The position numbers and the translations under genes were made by a program. A stretch of 64,000 nt of DNA, from the NCBI GenBank assembly GCA_011053005.1, contig DRHW01000007.1:34723-98722 (forward strand), given 5' to 3'. Origin of the DNA: Methylophaga sp. GTDB taxonomy: Bacteria; Pseudomonadota; Gammaproteobacteria; Nitrosococcales; Methylophagaceae. Shown piece by piece: positions 19,048 to 29,662 of this stretch (the first letter of the stretch is position 1; the number at the start of each line of letters is the position of its first letter). Under the pieces are notes generated by a model, which was not told where the DNA came from, searched no databases, and saw only the letters and a program-made list of their open reading frames with translations.

Positions 19048-22000
19048 TTATTTCAAAGGTTCAAACAAGGCCTGAATATCATGTTCCGTTAAAGTGTCAG
19101 CCTGTTTTGCACTACCAAATAATGCATCTGCCAGTGCCTTCTTCTTCTGTTGTAATGCATTGATTTTTTCTTCAACTGTGCCTGCGACAATCATTTTATA
19201 AACAAACACTTTACTCTTCTGACCAATACGATGTGCCCGATCCGTTGCTTGTGCTTCCACCGCAGGATTCCACCAAGGATCATAATGAATAACGGTATCT
19301 GCCGCCGTCAAATTTAAACCAGTTCCACCGGCTTTTAAACTGATTAAAAATAATGGTACTTCGTTATTTTGAAAACGATTAATCGGCGTTGTTCGGTCTT
19401 TGGTTTGACCGGTCAGTTTTACATAATCAATATGCCGCTTAACCAGCTCATCTTCAATCAAACGTAACATGCTGGTAAATTGTGAAAACAACAAAATCCG
19501 TCGTCCTTCAAGAATCATTTCAGGCAAAATTTCCATTAACTGTTCAAGTTTGGCTGAATTTTTGACTTTTTTAGCGGCATCGAACTTCAATAATCGTGGG
19601 TCACAACAAACTTGGCGTAACTTAAGCAATGCATCCAAAATAATGATCTGGCTGCGTGCAATGCCTTTTTTATCTATTTCCTGACGAACTTTTTCATTCA
19701 TCGTCACCCGAATAGTCTCGTATAATTGGCGTTGTTGGCCCGACAATTCTACTGAACTAATAATTTCTGTTTTTTCTGGTAATTCTTTGGCCACCAGCGA
19801 TTTTTCACGGCGTAACATAAAAGGCGCTATGCGCTTATTAAGCTGCTGTTGTCGTGCATCATCGGCCAATAATTCAATCGGTTTACGGAATAAATTACGG
19901 AACTGTTTCTCATCACCCAATAAACCGGGCATTAAAAAATGAAACTGCGACCAAAGCTCACCCAGATGATTTTCCATCGGCGTGCCAGTCAAACATAGAC
20001 GATGATTAGATGTCAGTTCACGCGCAGTCACCGCTACTTTTGAGCGAGGGTTTTTAATATGTTGCGCTTCATCAAGAATCACTAAGTGCCAATGTTGAGC
20101 ACATAAAACCTCTTTGTCTCTGGGCAATAGGGGATAAGTCGTCAACACTAGATCGTAATTAGCCAAATCATCGAAATTCTGTTTTCGATCATCACCTTGA
20201 GAGACCAGCACCTTAAGTGATGGTGCAAACTGTTTCACTTCATTCGCCCAGTTGACCATTAACGAAGTCGTTGCCACCACCAAACAAGGATCGAGCATCC
20301 GACCCGCTTCTTTTTCTTTTAAAATATGGGCGATAGTTTGCACGGTTTTACCCAAGCCCATTTCATCAGCCAAAATGCCTGATAATTTATATTCTCGTAA
20401 AAATTGTAACCAATCTAAACCTTGCTGTTGATAAGGTCGTAATGAGGCTTTTAAGGTTTTGGGCACAGTAACCGGACTAATTTCTTTAAACCCTGCTAGT
20501 TTTTCTGCAAATAAAAGGGGCGCATTTGAGCCAGCCCATTGCATATTCGTTTCGCCCAACGTATTCAACTGATTCGCTTGATAGCGCGATAATCTCAGCT
20601 TACCTTCGAGATCTAAGGCATTAGGGTCGTATAGCTCAACCAAAGTTTCAATAATATGGCGGACTTTGCCCAGCTCGACGCGAATGACTCGACCATCATC
20701 TAAGGTCATAAAAAACGGTTCATCATCATGCTGTTCTAAAAATGTATCTAATGTTTTGGCGCGAGTTTGTTGTTGAATAAAGTTGACTAGCACTGGCAAT
20801 AAACTAATCATTTCCTCTTCGATTTTTACACCTAACTCAAGATTAAACCAATCACCACCGTTGTTATCTTGTAAATCGGCATACCACGCATCAACATTAA
20901 CGACATCAAAGCGAAACGATGGATCAATGGTTACCTTCCAGCCTTCAGCACGCAATGTCGGCACATCTTTATCAGAAAAATCTAACCAGCCGTGTTCATA
21001 ATCAACATGATACAAACGCATAAACTCGCTGGGTTGTTCCATAATATCTTCAAGCTCTAAGCCCATTTTATAAATAGAATCTATCCAAGCTTGTTCTAAT
21101 TTAAAATCACGCGTTATCTGCTCAATATGGCCATCTACTTGCCGTTTCAGTACCTTATCAGTGTTGTGCGGCGATACGTCGATACCATCATATTCAAAAT
21201 GAAGATCGGCATAATCTTCATAATCAGCAGACATCATAAAGGGCAATGAAATATCTTCTTTTACCGAATACACGCGCAAACAAGGTTGGGGTTTTATCTT
21301 CTCTTTTACTTTGCGTATTTCAATCGTCGGCACGGCAATATTACTCTTAGGGAAAATCTGTTTGAGCGCTTTTTTAACCTGTTTGCATTGCTCGGCAGGT
21401 ATCGCAGGCGCAGTGGCTAAAGCATAACTTGCATCAACCGATAATGCTGTCTGCAAAGTGCCGATAAGGTTCTTTTTATCATCAAAATACATCAAAGATT
21501 CAAGCGGTATCAAAATGAGTTCAGGGTGACTTAACGCTCTCACTTCAACAAGCTCATCTAGTAATAACCAATCTAACTCAGCAATAAGCGTCTCACCCAT
21601 TTGCAATGGCTGATTATTTAATGCCTGCCAATGACTGCGTTCGGTAGCAATAATCTTTTGCAAAACATACTCAGCGGATGAACCCAATAAACGATAATCG
21701 GCAGTATGTTGACTATCGGTTATCGCGTCAATCAATCGTAATAAATCCATATCAGACTGGCTGAGGTACGATGTTTTCACTACGGAATCAATGGCAAGCT
21801 TGCTGCCTTTACTCCACAAGCCACTTTTTAATCGCTGTGTTTTAATAGCGCTGACATTGAGATGTCGTCCATGCTGAAGATCTGTTTTGATATCAAAAAC
21901 AAAATGTAATTCATCTTTATATTGTTTTTGATGAGACTTGTCCGCTTTAAGTTGGCTTAAGCCTCGCAACCAATTATCTAAAGGAAAGTCTCCTTGTGGT

Positions 22001-22311
22001 GCAACATTTTTGGGTGAAATCGATATATGTTGCTTTTCCATATGATCAATAATCACTGCGACAACATGTTTGCAGTTATAGGTGATTGGACAACCACATG
22101 TGCCGCTGATATAGCGCGCTTCTTCTTTATAGGTGACGACACAGTGATATTTATTCAGCCCACTGCCTTGCACGGTCGCGTTTATTTTATGATTTTTGTC
22201 ATGAACTTCTGAAGATAACACCCTGCCATTTTTGGCATACTCAATGCCTCTAGCGACGTAATTAAAATCAAAGATTCTCGTTAAATCTTCAAGCGAAAGA
22301 TTGATAATCAT
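19048..22311 (-). CDS. SWIM zinc-finger SNF2-family helicase/ATPase
   Basis: This 1087-residue protein starts with a SWIM zinc finger (C72, C74, C80, H82), continues through an unrecognised middle region, and ends with a SNF2/Rad54-like motor. The motor shows Walker A DEMGLGKT at about 649-656, motif II DEAQ, SLKAGGTGLNL in motif V and QATDRAHRIGQ in motif VI. Bacterial proteins of this HepA/SNF2 class probably remodel protein-DNA or RNA-polymerase complexes. It appears to be a single gene with nearby rbgA-type and S1 genes in the same direction. Confidence 0.88.
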   Translation of the reverse strand: MIINLSLEDLTRIFDFNYVARGIEYAKNGRVLSSEVHDKNHKINATVQGSGLNKYHCVVTYKEEARYISGTCGCPITYNCKHVVAVIIDHMEKQHISISPKNVAPQGDFPLDNWLRGLSQLKADKSHQKQYKDELHFVFDIKTDLQHGRHLNVSAIKTQRLKSGLWSKGSKLAIDSVVKTSYLSQSDMDLLRLIDAITDSQHTADYRLLGSSAEYVLQKIIATERSHWQALNNQPLQMGETLIAELDWLLLDELVEVRALSHPELILIPLESLMYFDDKKNLIGTLQTALSVDASYALATAPAIPAEQCKQVKKALKQIFPKSNIAVPTIEIRKVKEKIKPQPCLRVYSVKEDISLPFMMSADYEDYADLHFEYDGIDVSPHNTDKVLKRQVDGHIEQITRDFKLEQAWIDSIYKMGLELEDIMEQPSEFMRLYHVDYEHGWLDFSDKDVPTLRAEGWKVTIDPSFRFDVVNVDAWYADLQDNNGGDWFNLELGVKIEEEMISLLPVLVNFIQQQTRAKTLDTFLEQHDDEPFFMTLDDGRVIRVELGKVRHIIETLVELYDPNALDLEGKLRLSRYQANQLNTLGETNMQWAGSNAPLLFAEKLAGFKEISPVTVPKTLKASLRPYQQQGLDWLQFLREYKLSGILADEMGLGKTVQTIAHILKEKEAGRMLDPCLVVATTSLMVNWANEVKQFAPSLKVLVSQGDDRKQNFDDLANYDLVLTTYPLLPRDKEVLCAQHWHLVILDEAQHIKNPRSKVAVTARELTSNHRLCLTGTPMENHLGELWSQFHFLMPGLLGDEKQFRNLFRKPIELLADDARQQQLNKRIAPFMLRREKSLVAKELPEKTEIISSVELSGQQRQLYETIRVTMNEKVRQEIDKKGIARSQIIILDALLKLRQVCCDPRLLKFDAAKKVKNSAKLEQLMEILPEMILEGRRILLFSQFTSMLRLIEDELVKRHIDYVKLTGQTKDRTTPINRFQNNEVPLFLISLKAGGTGLNLTAADTVIHYDPWWNPAVEAQATDRAHRIGQKSKVFVYKMIVAGTVEEKINALQQKKKALADALFGSAKQADTLTEHDIQALFEPLK

Positions 22312-22336
22312 GATCTGTACCTAGCCGAAAAAATAA

Positions 22337-23269
22337 CTAGCTACGCGAACTATGTTTTTTTTGCTTACGTGCGGCTTTTTTAGCCGCTTTTTCTTCTCGA
22401 ATAATAAGCATTTCAATCAATTCTTTTTCTATCATTTCCGGTGTTTCTAAACTAATAAGGCCGATCGTGGCATCACGAAATTCAGTCAATAAAATTTTCG
22501 CTGCACGATCCAAATCAACCATTCCGCCAGCACGTAAACAACCTCGTTTCATGCCTATCAGGTTTAGTAATGACATTTCATCAATCGGTAAATCGTCCAA
22601 TTGATAACGTTCTTTTAATAATTCGGGGTACTGTATTCGAAAATAATCAGCGGCATACATTGCAATATCATCATTACTCACCGCTGTTTCTTTTATGGCA
22701 CCAGTAATCGCTAAACGATAACCACCATGTCTGTTTTCTAACTTAGGCCACAACACTCCTGGCGTATCTAATAATACGATGCCATGATCTAACTTAATGC
22801 GTTGCTGCATTTTCGTCACAGCAGGTTCATTGCCTGTTTTAGCAATCATTCTTCCTGCTAAGGTATTAATGAGCGTCGATTTGCCCACATTAGGAATACC
22901 CATAATCATCGCTTGCAATCTATTGGCACTGCTTGCACTATCTTGTTTCGGTACCATTTTGTGACATAAATCAAGTAAATCACGCATTTTCTCAGGCTGT
23001 TCGGTTGTTAAAGCAATCGTTTTAACATTCTCTTCCTGTTCAAAATAATCTTGCCATTGTTTCGTTAAAACAGGATCGGCGAGATCACTTTTACTCAACA
23101 CTTTAATACAGGGTTTATCGCCGCGGATCTCAGCTAACATAGGGTTTTGACTACTGAATGGAATACGTGCGTCAATCACTTCAATAATTAGATCTACCTG
23201 CGGTATGATCTGGCGCATTTCTTTACTAGCCTTGTGCATATGACCAGGGTACCAATTAATATCTGCCAC
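22337..23269 (-). CDS. RbgA/YlqF-type ribosome-biogenesis GTPase
   Basis: This 310-residue circularly permuted GTPase has its motifs in the order G4 (SKSDL), G1 (GIPNVGKSTLIN), G3 (DTPG), as in the YlqF/RbgA family that acts in late assembly of the large ribosomal subunit. The N-terminal NWYPGHMHKA is diagnostic. The C-terminus is a Lys/Arg-rich tail. It starts directly after the stop of the S1-domain gene, so the two form an operon. Confidence 0.9.
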   Translation of the reverse strand: MADINWYPGHMHKASKEMRQIIPQVDLIIEVIDARIPFSSQNPMLAEIRGDKPCIKVLSKSDLADPVLTKQWQDYFEQEENVKTIALTTEQPEKMRDLLDLCHKMVPKQDSASSANRLQAMIMGIPNVGKSTLINTLAGRMIAKTGNEPAVTKMQQRIKLDHGIVLLDTPGVLWPKLENRHGGYRLAITGAIKETAVSNDDIAMYAADYFRIQYPELLKERYQLDDLPIDEMSLLNLIGMKRGCLRAGGMVDLDRAAKILLTEFRDATIGLISLETPEMIEKELIEMLIIREEKAAKKAARKQKKHSSRS

Positions 23270-24103
23270 TTATTTCACCAATTCAATATGTGTTTTTTCA
23301 ATCAAGATCAGGCGTTTTTTGTATAGCTTGCCTAAGGCTTTTTTATAACTCGACTTACTGGCACCAAACTCTTTTGCAATTAACTCAGGTGCGCTTTTTT
23401 CAGTCATCGTTGAGCGACCGCCTTGTTTTTTAAGAAAAACCAGAATCTGTTCAGACAAGGTATCAAGCGCTTCGCGATTAGCTAACTGTAAATACAAATC
23501 GAGCTTTTTATCTTCTCGAACTTGTTTGATATAGCCTTTAAGTGTCTGCCCATTTTGTAACGGCGTATACACATCGCTATTAAAAATAAGTCCGGTCACC
23601 ACGTCATTAACAATCGCTTTGTAACCTAAATCGGTTCGACCATAAATCATCAAATCGACTTGTTGTTGCTCTTTAAAATACAGAGAGTTATCAGGCAAAA
23701 ATTTATCAATTTGAGTGCTCGCCGCAATCCGTTGTGAGGCGTCATCAATATAAAGATAAACAACATAAGATTTGTCCACTTCTAGCGGTTTTTGTTGTTC
23801 GCCAAACGGCACTAATAAGTCTTTTGGTAGACCCCAATCTAAAAATGCGCCCACTTGATTAACCGCTGCCACCTTAAGATAAGCACACTCCCCAACCATT
23901 GCTTTCGGTATATCGGTCGTCGCAATCATTAAATCATCGGAATCAAGATAAAGAAAAACATCAATCTCATCTCCAACGACACAGCCTTGAGGCACATAGC
24001 GACTTGGCAACAAAATTTCGCGAAAATTTTCCCCGTCAAGATACACACCAAAGTCGACGAACTTAACGACGCGTAATGTATTTCTTTTGCCAATTTCTAC
24101 CAT
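23270..24103 (-). CDS. S1-domain RNA-binding protein, CvfB/YitL family
   Basis: This protein of 277 residues is built of S1/OB-fold repeats followed by a winged-helix at the C-terminus (about 215-277). The N-terminal VEIGKRNTLRVVKFVDFGVYLD is typical of CvfB proteins, which begin exactly at that MxEIGK motif, so I chose the ATG at 24103 rather than an upstream in-frame ATG at 24163. CvfB-type proteins bind RNA and affect virulence or regulatory gene expression in Firmicutes; the role in gammaproteobacteria is unclear. It is directly upstream of the RbgA-like gene. Confidence 0.85.
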   Translation of the reverse strand: MVEIGKRNTLRVVKFVDFGVYLDGENFREILLPSRYVPQGCVVGDEIDVFLYLDSDDLMIATTDIPKAMVGECAYLKVAAVNQVGAFLDWGLPKDLLVPFGEQQKPLEVDKSYVVYLYIDDASQRIAASTQIDKFLPDNSLYFKEQQQVDLMIYGRTDLGYKAIVNDVVTGLIFNSDVYTPLQNGQTLKGYIKQVREDKKLDLYLQLANREALDTLSEQILVFLKKQGGRSTMTEKSAPELIAKEFGASKSSYKKALGKLYKKRLILIEKTHIELVK

Positions 24104-24327
24104 GGGTCTGTACTCATTTGATTTGATATTAAGCGGTAATTTTAACTCAATCAGCCATTGCAAGTCGGACTACATTTTAGCGTATCACTCACAATCATCA
24201 TATTTCAGCCAATATCAAATAAATCTATCTCAATATTTAATAGAATTGTAAACTAACACATTTATAGTTCAGCTAAGATACTCACGTATAATGCCGCGCT
24301 ATCCATCATATAAACAGAGTATTAGCT

Positions 24328-24894
24328 ATGCCAAAAGCCAGTGATTTAAAACGTGGAATGGTTGTCGATATTAACGATGAACCGTATTCAGTAAAAGACA
24401 TTGAAGTACGTAACCCGTCATCTCGCGGTGCATCTACCTTATATAAAATACGTTTTAATCATCTTAAAACCAAACAAAAACGCGATGAAAGCTTAAAAGG
24501 TGATGACTTTTTAAAAGAAGTCGATTGTGAACGCAAACTCGTACAATTCTCATATCAAGATGGCGATAGCTACACCTTTATGAGTTTGGATGATTATGAA
24601 CAATTCACTATTAATACCAGCGATATTGAAGACGAAACCGACTACTTAGTAGAAGGTTTAGAAGGCATTGTTGCGATTTTATTAGATGGACTAATGATTG
24701 CCATTGAATTACCTGCTGCGGTGGCAATGACCATTGTCGATACAGCGCCAGGTATTAAAGGTGCTTCAGCTTCAGCGCGAACTAAACCTGCACAATTAGT
24801 AACAGGATTAGAAGTCCAAGTGCCTGAATATATCGAACCCGGCGAAGTGATTAAAATCAATACGGTGAGCGGTAAGTTTATGTCACGCGCATAA
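24328..24894 (+). CDS. efpL: Elongation factor P-like protein EfpL (YeiP)
   Basis: This 188-residue paralogue of EF-P has three beta-barrel domains. The tip loop that reaches the peptidyl-transferase centre carries R33 in NPSSRGAST, where EF-P has a modified lysine; the C-terminal domain shows the GASASAR signature with TGLEVQVPEYIEPGE. EfpL helps ribosomes past stall-prone peptide motifs and needs no modification of its tip residue in E. coli. A perfect TATAAT lies at 24287-24292. True EF-P is not in the window. Confidence 0.92.
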   Translation: MPKASDLKRGMVVDINDEPYSVKDIEVRNPSSRGASTLYKIRFNHLKTKQKRDESLKGDDFLKEVDCERKLVQFSYQDGDSYTFMSLDDYEQFTINTSDIEDETDYLVEGLEGIVAILLDGLMIAIELPAAVAMTIVDTAPGIKGASASARTKPAQLVTGLEVQVPEYIEPGEVIKINTVSGKFMSRA

Positions 24895-24896
24895 TA

Positions 24897-25274
24897 ATGC
24901 CGACTAAAATTAAACATATTTTACTGATCATTCTTGGTTGGTTTTTTATTGTTTTGGGGGTCATTGGTGCTTTGTTACCCATTTTACCAACGACCCCATT
25001 TCTGATTTTAGCCTTAGCGTGTTTTGCCGAAAGCTCGCCGCGCTTTCACCGCATGTTGTTAAATAACAAATGGTTTGGACCACATCTCAGACAATGGGAA
25101 AACAATAAAACCATTCGCCGAGGTATCAAACGCAAAGTTATGTTGATGATTGTCATCAGCTTTGGTGTATCAATAGCTATACTCAGCGACAGAATGGGTT
25201 TGCAACTAATGTTAGTGTGCTTTTGCATAGTTTCGTTATTCATTGTCTCCCGCCTGAAAGAATCACAAGAATAA
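24897..25274 (+). CDS. YbaN-family (DUF454) inner-membrane protein
   Basis: This 125-residue protein has an N-terminal hydrophobic stretch with the LGVIGALLPILPTTPFLILA motif and CFAESSPRFHRMLLNN, both diagnostic of DUF454/YbaN, then two more membrane helices near 80-118. Function is unknown. It starts two bases after the efpL stop, so it is co-transcribed with that gene. Confidence 0.88.
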   Translation: MPTKIKHILLIILGWFFIVLGVIGALLPILPTTPFLILALACFAESSPRFHRMLLNNKWFGPHLRQWENNKTIRRGIKRKVMLMIVISFGVSIAILSDRMGLQLMLVCFCIVSLFIVSRLKESQE

Positions 25275-25391
25275 GCCATTACGCTGCCTTTAAATATTAA
25301 ACATGCCGTAAGAATAAGCGTCCTTGGAATTTATCCGAGGTTTAGTTTAGGTATAATCCATGTTTCTTAACTAAAAAAGACTAGGACTAAA

Positions 25392-25736
25392 ATGAACATT
25401 GATGAATTTATTGTAAAACTGACCGAGCATCCAGAACTTGTCGAGTTTAGTGAAACAATGGCTGTAATTGACGAAAATTATGATTTTATACCAGTAAAAT
25501 TTACAAATAATCACACCGTCAATGAAGCAAATGAAAATAATGGTTCATGTAAGATTTTTGCATTTGGGCTGCTTCACAGCTTGTCAAAACAACAAACATT
25601 AGCCTGCTTTGGTAGTTATTACCGTGATGATGTACTTGCTCATCCAGAAGCCGATGACCACCAAAACATTCGTAATTTCATCGAAGCTGGCTGGGATGGC
25701 ATTCATTTTAGCAATGCAGCTTTAGTACCTAATTAA
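25392..25736 (+). CDS. HopJ-family protein
   Basis: This 114-residue soluble protein belongs to the family named after the Pseudomonas HopJ type III effector, recognised by FSETMAVIDENYDFIPVKF, the FAFGLLHSLSKQQTLACFG core and a final GWDGIHFS. Despite the name, it is widespread in non-pathogens without type III secretion, and no secretion genes are in this window. Its function is not known. It is preceded by a TAGGAC site and followed by a hairpin. Confidence 0.85.
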   Translation: MNIDEFIVKLTEHPELVEFSETMAVIDENYDFIPVKFTNNHTVNEANENNGSCKIFAFGLLHSLSKQQTLACFGSYYRDDVLAHPEADDHQNIRNFIEAGWDGIHFSNAALVPN

Positions 25737-25748
25737 ATTATAGTTTGG

Positions 25749-25776
25749 GAGGTCGGTCGCTGCCGACCTCGCCATT
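25749..25776. terminator. Terminator hairpin between convergent genes
   Basis: GAGGTCGG pairs with CCGACCTC over a six-base loop and is followed by GCCATTTTAT. It separates the hopJ-like gene from the convergent oxidoreductase gene. Confidence 0.65.
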
Positions 25777-25807
25777 TTATCTAAAACCTTAATATTAAAG
25801 CTTTAAA

Positions 25808-28800
25808 CTACAATAAAACGCGTTCAATCCCACCATTTTTCACGGCTTCGATAAACTTAGGCTGCCAATTTTCACCTAAAACATGATTGGCGACTTCAAC
25901 CACAATATAGTCAGTCTCGATACCTGTATCTTCAGCATAACGTGATAAACCTTGCACACAAGCAGGACAAGATGTCAGCATTTTCACATTACCTTTCACC
26001 GCTTTTTCTTCACCAGATAATAATTGAATGCCTTTGGTGATTTCTTCTTCTTTACGGAAACGTACTTGCGTCGCAATATCAGGTCTCGCAGTCGCAAATG
26101 AACCTGCTTCACCACAGCAACGATCATTCAAGGTGACTTCTTGACCTAATAATGTTGCAGCAACATTCGTTGATTGATACGTTTTCATCGGCGTATGACA
26201 CGGCTCATGATAGAGATATTGCACGCCATCTACACCTTCCATTTTGACGCCTTTTTCCATTAGATATTCGTGAATATCCAACAAGCGGCAACCTGGGAAA
26301 ATCTTTTCAAATTGATATTTAAGTAATTGATCCATGCACGTTCCGCACGACACAATGACCGTTTTAATATCCATGTAATTCAAGGTATTCGCCAAGCGAT
26401 GAAATAACACCTGATTTTCAGTGGTAATTGCCGTGGCTTTAGTGGTATCCCCACTTGATGCTTGCGGATAACCACAACATAAATAACCCGGTGGTAATAC
26501 TGTTTCAGCACCGACTTCATATAACATCGCTAGTGTTGCTAAACCCACTTGACTGAACAATCGCTCTGAACCACAGCCAGGGAAGTAAAATACCGCATCA
26601 GAATCATCATTCACTTTGGTCACATCACGAATGACCGGAATCATCTTATTATCTTCCACACCCAACATTGCACGGGTTGTCTTTGATGGTAAACCAGCAG
26701 GCATTGGCTTCTTCATAAAGTGAACAACTTGCTCACGAATAGGCGTTTTACCGGTTGTTGGCATCGGTCGTTTTTTCTTACTGCCTAATAAGCCTAGTTT
26801 TTTGCCTAAAGCATGGGCAAAACGTTGGCTCTTCGCACCCCATTGGATAAGGCTTTTATGTAATATTTTAACCGTCAGTGGATCTTTGGCATTCAAATAG
26901 GCCATTGCTGACCAAGTACCGACATTAAAATGACGTTTTCCCTGATTTTTTAGAACCGCACGCAGCTTGACCGTCACATCACCAAAATCAATATTAACTG
27001 GACATGGGTTCAAACAACGATGACAAACCGTACAATGATCCGCCACATCATTCATTTCTTCAAAATGACGTACAGAAATACCACGACGCGTCTGCTCCTC
27101 GTACAAAAAGGCTTCCATAATAAGCCCAGTTGCTAAAATTTTATCTCGAGGTGAGTAAAATAAATTAGCGCGAGGAACATGCGTTGTACATTCAGGTTTA
27201 CATTTACCACAACGTAAACAATCTTTAATATCGTTATTAATCTCATTGAGTTCGCTAGCTTCAAGAATTAATGCTTCTTGCTGCAACAATCTTAATGACG
27301 GCGTGTAAGCTTTCTCTAAGCCAGATCCAGCTAATAATTTACCGGCATTAAAATGGCCATTAGGATCAACACGTTGTTTGTATGTAGCAAAAGCATCGAT
27401 GGTAGCTTGATCCAAATATTGCATTTTGGTTAAACCGATACCATGCTCGCCTGATATAACACCGCCTAATTTTCCAGCTAAAGCCATCACATCATCCACG
27501 ATGAGTTCAGCTTCATGCATCATGTCGTAATCGTTTGAGTTCACCGGAATGTTGGTATGAACATTACCATCACCAGCATGCATATGGGTTGCGGCAAATA
27601 AGCGACTAGAACGATGTTCGGTATGGATTTCATCTAATTTTGCACGCAAAGCAGCTAATGATTCGCCTTGGAACAATTCTTTCAGCGGTTTTTCAACTTG
27701 TTCCCGATAAGAAATCCGCACATCGCGTCGTTGCAATACATTAAATAATGTATCGTTTTCAATCAGATTTGCCTGCGCTTGTTCATTTAGCAGTGCCGTT
27801 TTTTCTGTGGCACGCGTATCCATGCTTTCTAAGATATCTTCCCATCGACCACGTACTTGATCTAAATGTTTGCAAGCCGCTTCAATCTTACTTTGCATAA
27901 TCGCGTCGTTTTCAGCGCTTTCTTCTAAATCTTTTTTATGTTTTTTCAGCTCTTTTGGCTGACTTGATAAATATAGACAAGCGGCTTCAGCCATCTTTAG
28001 TTTATTACGAGTCGATTGCACGATATTTATGCGCTCAATACCATCGTTATATTCAGACAAACGATCAAGCGGAATAACCACATCTTCATTTATCTTAAAC
28101 GCATTAGTATGTTTGGCAATCGCCGCTGTTCGAGATCTGTCCGCCCAAAAACGTTTACGCGCTTCCGGACTCACTGCGATAAAACCTTCACCATCACGCG
28201 CATTCGCTAAATGAACGATGTGCGAGCAAATAGCCGCTACTTCATCTTCATCATCACCTGCGACATCAATCATCAATACCATTTTTGGCAATACTGAACG
28301 TGGTGCTTTAGTCGTATAACCGACGGCGCGCACATAACGTTCATCGAGATGTTCCATCCCCGCCAATAATACATTTGGATTGTTATCAATTAGATCTTTC
28401 GTCTCAACAATCGCAGGCACAGCTTTACTTAAATCATTACCAAAAAACTCAAGACAAACAGTACGAGTAAAGTCTGACATTCGATGTAAAACAAACACCG
28501 CAGAAGTAATTAAACCGTCACACCCTTCTTTTTGAATGCCTGGCAAACCGCCCAAGAATTTATTCGTTACATCTTTACCCAGTCCAGATTTACGTAACTG
28601 ATCGGCAGGAATAGCTAAATATTCAGGTTCGCCAATGGTAGTTGTGCCATCGGCTTGATATTGAGTAACGCGAAATCTTGCTGTTTCAACATCATGGATC
28701 TTGCCAAGATTGTGAGCAAGCCGTTCGACTTCCATCCATTTTGCATCTGGCGTCACCATGCGCCATGAAACGAGATTATCTAATGCCGTTCCCCACATCA

Positions 28801-29662
28801 CGGCTTTTTTACCGCCGGCATTCATCGCGACGTTACCACCAATAGTGGATGCGTCTTGTGATGTTGGATCAACCGCAAAAACTAATCCATTACGTTCAGC
28901 GAGATCAGAAACTCGACGCGTAACCACGCCAGCTTCAGCACGTACGGTTGCTACTTCACCTTCGCGATCAGGCAGAGTGCGGAGAATAACCTTACCTAAT
29001 CCTTCTAATTTTTCAGTATTAACTACAATACTGTCGGCAGTTAGCGGAATTGCACCACCGGTATAACCTGTACCACCGCCACGAGGAATAACCGTTAAAC
29101 CTAACTCAATTGAAGCAGCAACAACCGCCGCCATCTCTTCTTCGCTATCAGGGGTTGCAACGGCTAATGGATATTCCACACGCCAATCAGTGGCATCCGT
29201 TACGTGAGATACGCGAGATAAACCATCAAATTTAATATTGTGTTTTTTGGTCGCTTTCGACAATCGGCGAATAACATCTCGACGACGTTTATTGATACTG
29301 AGCAAGTCACGTTCAAATTCAGCAACGGCTTCTCGCGTTTTGGCCTCCAGTTCTAACGCTAACGGATTATTATTTTCTAATGCGCGCTCACGAACTTGAT
29401 CTAAACGATGTTGTAATGCGTGAGAAAGTGAATCCCAGCGTTTACGATTTTCAACCAAATCATCTTGAATAAAAGGATTACGTGAAATAACCCACATATC
29501 GCCCAATACTTCAAATAACATTTTGGCACTGCGACCCGTTTTACGCTGATCTCGCAATGCTTGTAAAATATCCCAAGCGTCCGCACCTAAAAAACGAATG
29601 ACAATTTCACGGTCAGTAAAAGAAGTATAGTTGTAAGGTATTTCGCGAATTCGACTTGACAT
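25808..29662 (-). CDS. Giant FAD-linked and Fe-S oxidoreductase (DUF3683, GlcD/GlpC type)
   Basis: This protein of 1284 residues fuses several modules. The first is an N-terminal DUF3683-type region (SSRIREIPYNYTSFTDRE), followed by an FAD-binding type 4 domain (PRGGGTGYTGGAIPLT). Next come an FAD-oxidase C domain (ISGEHGIGLTKMQ), two 4Fe-4S clusters (CLRCGKCKPEC and CTVCHRCLNPCPV) and two CCG cysteine-rich domains. It resembles D-lactate/2-hydroxyacid dehydrogenases that pass electrons to the quinone pool. The exact substrate cannot be read from the sequence. I chose the ATG at 29662 because the conserved family N-terminus begins there; an upstream ATG adds 27 unconserved residues. Confidence 0.88.
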   Translation of the reverse strand: MSSRIREIPYNYTSFTDREIVIRFLGADAWDILQALRDQRKTGRSAKMLFEVLGDMWVISRNPFIQDDLVENRKRWDSLSHALQHRLDQVRERALENNNPLALELEAKTREAVAEFERDLLSINKRRRDVIRRLSKATKKHNIKFDGLSRVSHVTDATDWRVEYPLAVATPDSEEEMAAVVAASIELGLTVIPRGGGTGYTGGAIPLTADSIVVNTEKLEGLGKVILRTLPDREGEVATVRAEAGVVTRRVSDLAERNGLVFAVDPTSQDASTIGGNVAMNAGGKKAVMWGTALDNLVSWRMVTPDAKWMEVERLAHNLGKIHDVETARFRVTQYQADGTTTIGEPEYLAIPADQLRKSGLGKDVTNKFLGGLPGIQKEGCDGLITSAVFVLHRMSDFTRTVCLEFFGNDLSKAVPAIVETKDLIDNNPNVLLAGMEHLDERYVRAVGYTTKAPRSVLPKMVLMIDVAGDDEDEVAAICSHIVHLANARDGEGFIAVSPEARKRFWADRSRTAAIAKHTNAFKINEDVVIPLDRLSEYNDGIERINIVQSTRNKLKMAEAACLYLSSQPKELKKHKKDLEESAENDAIMQSKIEAACKHLDQVRGRWEDILESMDTRATEKTALLNEQAQANLIENDTLFNVLQRRDVRISYREQVEKPLKELFQGESLAALRAKLDEIHTEHRSSRLFAATHMHAGDGNVHTNIPVNSNDYDMMHEAELIVDDVMALAGKLGGVISGEHGIGLTKMQYLDQATIDAFATYKQRVDPNGHFNAGKLLAGSGLEKAYTPSLRLLQQEALILEASELNEINNDIKDCLRCGKCKPECTTHVPRANLFYSPRDKILATGLIMEAFLYEEQTRRGISVRHFEEMNDVADHCTVCHRCLNPCPVNIDFGDVTVKLRAVLKNQGKRHFNVGTWSAMAYLNAKDPLTVKILHKSLIQWGAKSQRFAHALGKKLGLLGSKKKRPMPTTGKTPIREQVVHFMKKPMPAGLPSKTTRAMLGVEDNKMIPVIRDVTKVNDDSDAVFYFPGCGSERLFSQVGLATLAMLYEVGAETVLPPGYLCCGYPQASSGDTTKATAITTENQVLFHRLANTLNYMDIKTVIVSCGTCMDQLLKYQFEKIFPGCRLLDIHEYLMEKGVKMEGVDGVQYLYHEPCHTPMKTYQSTNVAATLLGQEVTLNDRCCGEAGSFATARPDIATQVRFRKEEEITKGIQLLSGEEKAVKGNVKMLTSCPACVQGLSRYAEDTGIETDYIVVEVANHVLGENWQPKFIEAVKNGGIERVLL

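Noticed and set aside
25392..25736. HopJ-family gene as evidence of a type III secretion effector
   Set aside because: The family is common in bacteria without type III secretion, and no secretion, chaperone or virulence genes are nearby.
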